Shown here piece after piece: positions 7,051-7,325 of a stretch of 7,325 nt of DNA (position 1 is the stretch's first letter; every line of letters begins with the position of its first letter). The notes beneath the pieces were generated by a model that did no database searches, had not been told where the DNA came from, and was given only the letters and a program-made list of their open reading frames with translations. Both the position numbers and the translations under genes were made by a program. Source of the stretch: CAZPEV01 sp964585635 (GTDB lineage: Bacteria > Zixibacteria > MSB-5A5 > GN15 > JAAZOE01); NCBI GenBank assembly GCA_964585635.1, contig CAZPEV010000167.1, positions 1-7,325 on the forward strand, given 5' to 3'.

Positions 7051-7129
7051 CGATTACTTCCATCATTGCCTGCGCCTTGCACCTATGCTCCGCCACTGAC
7101 TGGGCCGATACAATGCCAAACCACCGTAT

Positions 7130-7211
7130 TGTCACCCTGAGCGAAGCGAAGGGTCTGTGGATGTCCACGCTATGAGATTCTTCACTCCGCTTCGCTCCGT
7201 TCAGAATGACA
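7130..7211. repeat. 82-bp MITE-like imperfect inverted repeat (TGTCA...TGACA)
   Basis: The left arm starts TGTCACCCTGAGCGAAGCGA. The reverse complement of the right end starts TGTCATTCTGAACGGAGCGA. The arms share TGTCA, CTGA and AGCGAAG blocks, and a small inner palindrome GTGGA-TG-TCCAC lies between them (about 7157-7168). No ORF of its own is present. The arms resemble a dispersed intergenic palindrome seen in many environmental bacterial genomes, often mis-annotated as short proteins containing ERSEESH- and FASLRVT-like peptides; that is from memory, not a search. It begins 80 bp after the HD-gene stop. It could act as a folded 3' transcript end or a non-autonomous element. Confidence 0.75.
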
Positions 7212-7227
7212 GATAAGATATTTACCT

Positions 7228-7255
7228 CGGCGTCAGGAAAGGGTTCCTGATGCCG
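7228..7255. repeat. Strong hairpin, second palindrome of the 3' cluster
   Basis: CGGCGTCAGGAA pairs with TTCCTGATGCCG over 12 bp, with one G-T pair and the loop AGGG. It lies 16 bp after the 82-bp inverted repeat. No T-tract follows, so it is listed as a structural repeat and not a terminator. Confidence 0.6.
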
Positions 7256-7270
7256 CCTAAACCGACAGAT

Positions 7271-7303
7271 CACCCCCAAGCCTGCGGCTTGAGGGTGCCA
7301 CCC
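7271..7303. repeat. Strong hairpin with an alternative pairing, third palindrome of the 3' cluster
   Basis: CACCCCCAAGCC (7271-7282) pairs with GGCTTGAGGGTG (7286-7297) around a TGC loop: 12 positions with one C-A mismatch. The 3' arm's GGGTG (7293-7297) can instead pair with CACCC (7299-7303) across a single base, so two exclusive folds exist. No T-tract follows. From 7304 to the window end I see nothing assignable. Confidence 0.6.
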
Positions 7304-7325
7304 GGATCAGGGCTTCTAATCATGA

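Noticed and set aside
6779..7279. 166-codon open frame on the minus strand covering the end of the HD gene and the 82-bp palindrome
   Set aside because: It lies antisense to a well-supported gene, is rich in Arg/Pro/Ser as GC-rich shadow frames are, and part of it is simply the translation of the dispersed repeat (NGAKRSEESH... FASLRVT).
7051..7325. CRISPR array or tRNA in the terminal intergenic DNA
   Set aside because: The palindromes differ from one another and are not regularly spaced direct repeats, and no tRNA cloverleaf arms or T-loop motif could be found.

Overview
The window looks like a chromosomal contig from a diderm (outer-membrane, LPS-bearing) bacterium, probably an environmental or metagenome-assembled genome. 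Three things support this: a tandem lptF-lptG pair encoding the LPS-transport permeases, a moderately GC-rich core, and three runs of exactly ten Ns of the kind scaffolding software inserts. The S-adenosylhomocysteinase is of the short-tailed archaeal/thermophile type. The LptF has a long helical segment and an 'HKKYSIP' motif that I associate with FCB-group and candidate-phylum bacteria. A lineage such as Zixibacteria or a relative is a plausible but weak guess.

Layout: (1) 2-799 (+), the C-terminal part of S-adenosylhomocysteinase, cut by the window edge. (2) 800-908, a short convergent intergenic region. (3) 909-2402 (-), an AAA ATPase with a C-terminal DUF4143/PD-(D/E)XK-like domain, accessory in character. 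(4) 2403-2585, a more AT-rich leader with a 9-bp direct repeat and a stem-loop. (5) 2586-3381 (-), a class I SAM-dependent methyltransferase interrupted by an N run. (6) 3407-4486 (-), lptG. (7) 4483-5899 (-), lptF, also interrupted by an N run. (8) 5900-6033, a divergent intergenic region with candidate promoters in both directions and a third N run. (9) 6034-7050 (+), a YhaM-like OB-fold plus HD-domain 3'-5' exoribonuclease. (10) 7051-7325, non-coding DNA with a cluster of three palindromic elements, the first being an 82-bp MITE-like inverted repeat.

How they work together: lptF and lptG overlap by 4 bp and encode the two transmembrane halves of the LptB2FG transporter, which extracts LPS from the inner membrane. 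The methyltransferase starts 25 bp after lptG and is probably cotranscribed. The ATPase is 183 bp further on with its own ribosome-binding site and may be independent. S-adenosylhomocysteinase recycles the by-product of SAM-dependent methylation in general; nothing shows a specific link to the methyltransferase here. The HD/OB nuclease is divergent from lptF.

The most useful observation is that deleting the two coding-region N runs restores a single frame in both affected genes. Both therefore look intact, not pseudogenes, and the true gap lengths are probably zero or a small multiple of three. I found no convincing new multi-gene system. The best candidates for a second look are the palindrome cluster at the 3' end, the repeat pair upstream of the ATPase, and the large helical segment in LptF.
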